Assembly: GCA_964235615.1 (NCBI GenBank)
Contig: CAXSEE010000046.1
Location: forward strand, 1-25,015
From: Lichenicoccus sp964235615
GTDB taxonomy: Bacteria; Pseudomonadota; Alphaproteobacteria; Acetobacterales; Acetobacteraceae
DNA: 25,015 nt
Direction: 5' to 3'
The translations under genes and the position numbers were made by a program. Within the stretch, counting starts at the first letter, position 1, and the number at the start of each line of letters is the position of its first letter. The notes under the pieces are model-generated. The model made no database searches. It was not told the DNA's origin and saw only the letters and a list, made by a program, of their open reading frames with translations. Positions 23,239 to 25,015 of the stretch are shown piece after piece.

Positions 23239-24377
23239 GGATTCTGGTCTGGCAATGGGGCAGACGAGGAGCCGGACCGCGAGTCGCCACCGAGCTGGCG
23301 GCGGGCCTGAGCATGCTGCCCGGACAGCAGGTGTTCCTGTCGCTTTCGACCATGGCCGAGATCCTGGCTTCCGGAGACGCTCCATTCTGCGCGTTGCCGG
23401 TCAGGACCTATGACGGGTTGATCGGCTATCTCTGCCGCCTGCTGCTGTCGCCGCTGACGGTAGGGTCGCTGGTCCGGCGGATACGCAAACTGGCACCCGA
23501 CGTCGCGATCTGCGCGATGCCCGGGCCGCTCGACCTCGTGATGGTCTGGGCCCTGCGCCGGCTGGGCATCAGGATCGTGGTCACGGTGCATGATGCCGAC
23601 CTGCATCCGGGAGATGGTTTCCCGATGCAGATGGTGCTGCAGCGGCGGCTGATCCGCCGGGCGGACATGCTGATCGCCCTGACCGGCCATGTGGCGGCAC
23701 GGCTGCGTCAGCAGCAGGCCTCGCGCGGCAAGACGCTGCTGACGGCGAGCCTGCCGCCGTTCGTGTTCGGCGCCCTTCCTGCCCCGCCGCTCGCGCACGG
23801 AGGTCCGATGCGGCTGCTCTGCTTCGGGCGGCTGCTCCCCTACAAGGGACTGGATCTGCTCGAAGCGGCATTGCGAGGCATCGGCGATGTGCCGCATTTC
23901 GAGCTGCGCATCGTCGGGCAGGGTCCACAGAGCGAGACGCTGAAGGCCCTGGGGGCGCTGCCCCGCGTGCGCGTGGAGAACCGTTGGGTGCCCGAGGACG
24001 AGGTCGGTGCGCTGATCGCCTGGGCCGATGCGGTGGTGCTGCCGTATCGGGAAGCCAGCCAGAGCGGCGTCGCGGCGATCGCGATCGCGGCCGATCGCTG
24101 GGTGCTGGCGACACGGGTCGGCGGCCTGGCGGAACAGTTCCGCAACGAGCAGCTGGCGGTGCTGTGCGATCCCGAACCGCTCAGCATACGCGCGGGGCTG
24201 ACGCGGTTGCTGGCTGCACCACCGCCCGCGCGCGTCGGGCGAGCCGATCCGCGCGATCGCTGGCGGGAGATGGCTGAGCAGCTGGTGCGGCAGATCTCCG
24301 ACACCCTGTCCGATCAGGTCGCGTCTTTGAGGAGCGTGCCGGAGACGATCCCGCAGGCGGGTCCGGTCAGGGTGTAG
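23235..24377 (+). CDS. Glycosyltransferase family 4-like protein
   Basis: A 380-residue GT-B glycosyltransferase. The N-terminal half starts MRILVWQWGRRGAGPRVATE and includes IRIVVTVHDADLHPGDG, close to the usual acceptor-domain pattern. The donor half has MRLLCFGRLLPYKGLDLLEA (192-211), LRIVGQGP (224-231) and PYREASQSGVAAIAI. At the E-x7-E position E273 is kept but the second Glu is Ala (A281), as in subfamilies with an SGV motif there. The GTG start at 23235 overlaps the preceding stop in GTGA, implying coupled translation with the upstream glycosyltransferase. The C-terminal 80 or so residues are less conserved-looking. Probable role: consecutive sugar addition in the same surface polysaccharide. 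The actual sugars are unknown. Confidence 0.82.
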   Translation: MRILVWQWGRRGAGPRVATELAAGLSMLPGQQVFLSLSTMAEILASGDAPFCALPVRTYDGLIGYLCRLLLSPLTVGSLVRRIRKLAPDVAICAMPGPLDLVMVWALRRLGIRIVVTVHDADLHPGDGFPMQMVLQRRLIRRADMLIALTGHVAARLRQQQASRGKTLLTASLPPFVFGALPAPPLAHGGPMRLLCFGRLLPYKGLDLLEAALRGIGDVPHFELRIVGQGPQSETLKALGALPRVRVENRWVPEDEVGALIAWADAVVLPYREASQSGVAAIAIAADRWVLATRVGGLAEQFRNEQLAVLCDPEPLSIRAGLTRLLAAPPPARVGRADPRDRWREMAEQLVRQISDTLSDQVASLRSVPETIPQAGPVRV

Positions 24378-24418
24378 CCAGCAGGGGGGCTTGAGCTTAA
24401 CCTATAGGAGACCAGAAC

Positions 24419-24516
24419 TCTGCCCTGGACCCCCCCGGCGAAGCCTTGAGAATCCAATCATGTCTGTAAATTGGTTTCCAAAGGCCAAGGCCTTTGGCGG
24501 GTCTGGGCAGAGCCCA
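24419..24516. repeat. Inverted-repeat cluster (REP/BIME-like) between glycosyltransferase and helical-protein genes
   Basis: CTCTGCCCTGGACCC (24419-24433) is mirrored by GGGTCTGGGCAGAG (24499-24512), apart from one indel and one change. Between them lies a perfect 9-bp stem, CCAAAGGCC-AA-GGCCTTTGG (24478-24497). It fills most of the 160-bp spacer between convergent genes. From memory, similar AAGGCC...CCTTTGG / GGCAGAGCCC palindromes occur often between genes in Acetobacteraceae. It could also act as a bidirectional terminator. Confidence 0.5.
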
Positions 24517-24520
24517 GCCT

Positions 24521-24535
24521 TACCGTCCGACGGTA
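24521..24535. terminator. Short palindrome at the 3' end of the helical-protein gene
   Basis: TACCGTC (24521-24527) and GACGGTA (24529-24535) form a perfect 7-bp repeat around one base, 4 bp beyond the minus-strand stop codon. It may be part of a transcript end or a protein-binding site; the near-zero loop makes a true RNA hairpin unlikely without opening some pairs. Confidence 0.3.
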
Positions 24536-24539
24536 TCAT

Positions 24540-24920
24540 TCAGGCTGAGCCGGTGGCCTCAAGCAGACGGTCCGACGCGCGCTCCAGATCGAGAGACGCG
24601 ACCTTGGCCACGGTGATCTTGGCGTCGAGAGCACCGAGTTCCTTCTGACAGGATGCCAGGGTATCCGTGAGGCTGCGCATCGTGAGGGACAGGGTCGCGG
24701 CGTTTTCCCGCCAGGACGACATGACCTCGTGTTGTTCGGCAAGCCTGGTTGCGAGCATGCGCAGGGCTGCGCGCAGTCGTGCGGCCGGATCGACCGGAAT
24801 ACGCACGACTCCGGCCGATGGCGTGAAGGCTTCGTGCATGACGGCTGCGTCCATATTTTGATCCGCAGTCAACCTATCGATACAGGCTTCGGCGTCAACA
24901 AGAACCAGGAGCAGGTTCAT
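24540..24920 (-). CDS. Hypothetical helical protein downstream of tRNA-Gln
   Basis: A 126-residue protein starting MNLLLVLVDAEACIDRL. I do not recognise the family. The N-terminal stretch is hydrophobic but contains acidic residues early (VDAEACID), so it is unlikely to be a signal peptide. From about residue 48 the sequence is almost wholly helical with heptad-like spacing (ARLRAALRMLATRLAEQHEV, then LTMRSLTDTLASCQKELGAL), suggesting a coiled coil or helical bundle. The ATG at 24920 is chosen because the open frame further upstream runs through the tRNA gene. The ribosome binding site is weak. The gene starts 18 bp after the tRNA 3' end, so it could be co-transcribed and released by tRNA processing. 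Expression is not certain. Confidence 0.55.
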   Translation of the reverse strand: MNLLLVLVDAEACIDRLTADQNMDAAVMHEAFTPSAGVVRIPVDPAARLRAALRMLATRLAEQHEVMSSWRENAATLSLTMRSLTDTLASCQKELGALDAKITVAKVASLDLERASDRLLEATGSA

Positions 24921-24938
24921 TGTCGTGATCGCCTGATC

Positions 24939-25012
24939 TGGCTGGGGGACCTGGATTCGAACCAGGGCTGACCGGGTCAGAGCCGGTAGTTCTACCGCTA
25001 AACTATCCCCCA
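24939..25012 (-). tRNA. tRNA-Gln (anticodon CTG)
   Basis: The minus strand folds as a full cloverleaf. The acceptor stem is TGGGGGA with TCCCCCA, the D arm holds AGCGGTAGAAC, the anticodon stem ACCGG/CCGGT encloses loop CTCTGAC (anticodon CTG), and the T arm is CCTGG-TTCGAAT-CCAGG. The discriminator base is G73, as expected for glutamine tRNAs, and CCA is encoded (24939-24941). It reads the Gln codon CAG. The upstream flank is cut by the window edge. Confidence 0.95.
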
Positions 25013-25015
25013 AGC

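Noticed and set aside
24391..24648. A small plus-strand open frame in the spacer after the glycosyltransferases
   Set aside because: It runs through the palindromic repeats and antisense to the helical-protein gene, with no supporting features.

Overview
The window is a GC-rich, gene-dense piece of bacterial chromosome. It most resembles an alphaproteobacterium of the Rhodospirillales, probably Acetobacteraceae. This is inferred from protein style (alphaproteobacterial-type ParC, an Asp-type metal site in HemB, Bpt near hemB and glyA) and was not tested by a search.

Left part (1-7673): a YdeP-type molybdopterin oxidoreductase (+) converges on an MFS transporter (-). The transporter diverges from parC (+). 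Behind parC lies an unassigned protein with a GT-D-like (DUF1792-like) front half and a TPR-like helical tail.

Accessory island (about 7674-10583): here the gene order breaks down. A both-ends-truncated SDR gene ghost (-) abuts a 618-bp deletion derivative of an IS630-family element. That element has recognisable terminal inverted repeats and is flanked by TA on both sides. Next come palindromic intergenic DNA and a secreted beta-propeller gene (+). The island ends in a second, inverted remnant of the same defective IS630. The two remnants share a 202-bp segment with 6 differences and have the same internal deletion, so the propeller gene sits in a composite-transposon-like bracket.

Central minus-strand run (17225 down to 10584): CAT-family amino-acid permease, hemB, a penicillin-acylase-like Ntn hydrolase and bpt, followed by a deleted Uma2 pseudogene and a flavin-reductase-like gene. 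Permease/hemB overlap by ATGA, hemB/acylase by TAGTG, and acylase/bpt are 19 bp apart, so these four look like one translationally coupled operon. It diverges from glyA, whose product makes glycine, the precursor of 5-aminolevulinate in the C4 haem route that most alphaproteobacteria use.

Right part (17385-25015): glyA (+), a beta-class glutathione S-transferase (+) with a strong terminator, and an argE plus AstE/AspA-like deacylase pair (-, ATGA overlap). Divergent from argE is a two-gene glycosyltransferase operon (+, GTGA overlap), whose first gene ends in an HGQE-x repeat tail. Then come an inverted-repeat-rich spacer, a 126-residue helical protein of unknown function (-) and a tRNA-Gln(CUG) (-) at the window edge.

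No CRISPR array, prophage or complete mobile element is visible. The best leads for something undescribed are the GT-D/TPR protein, the IS630-bracketed propeller gene and the permease-hemB-acylase-bpt coupling.
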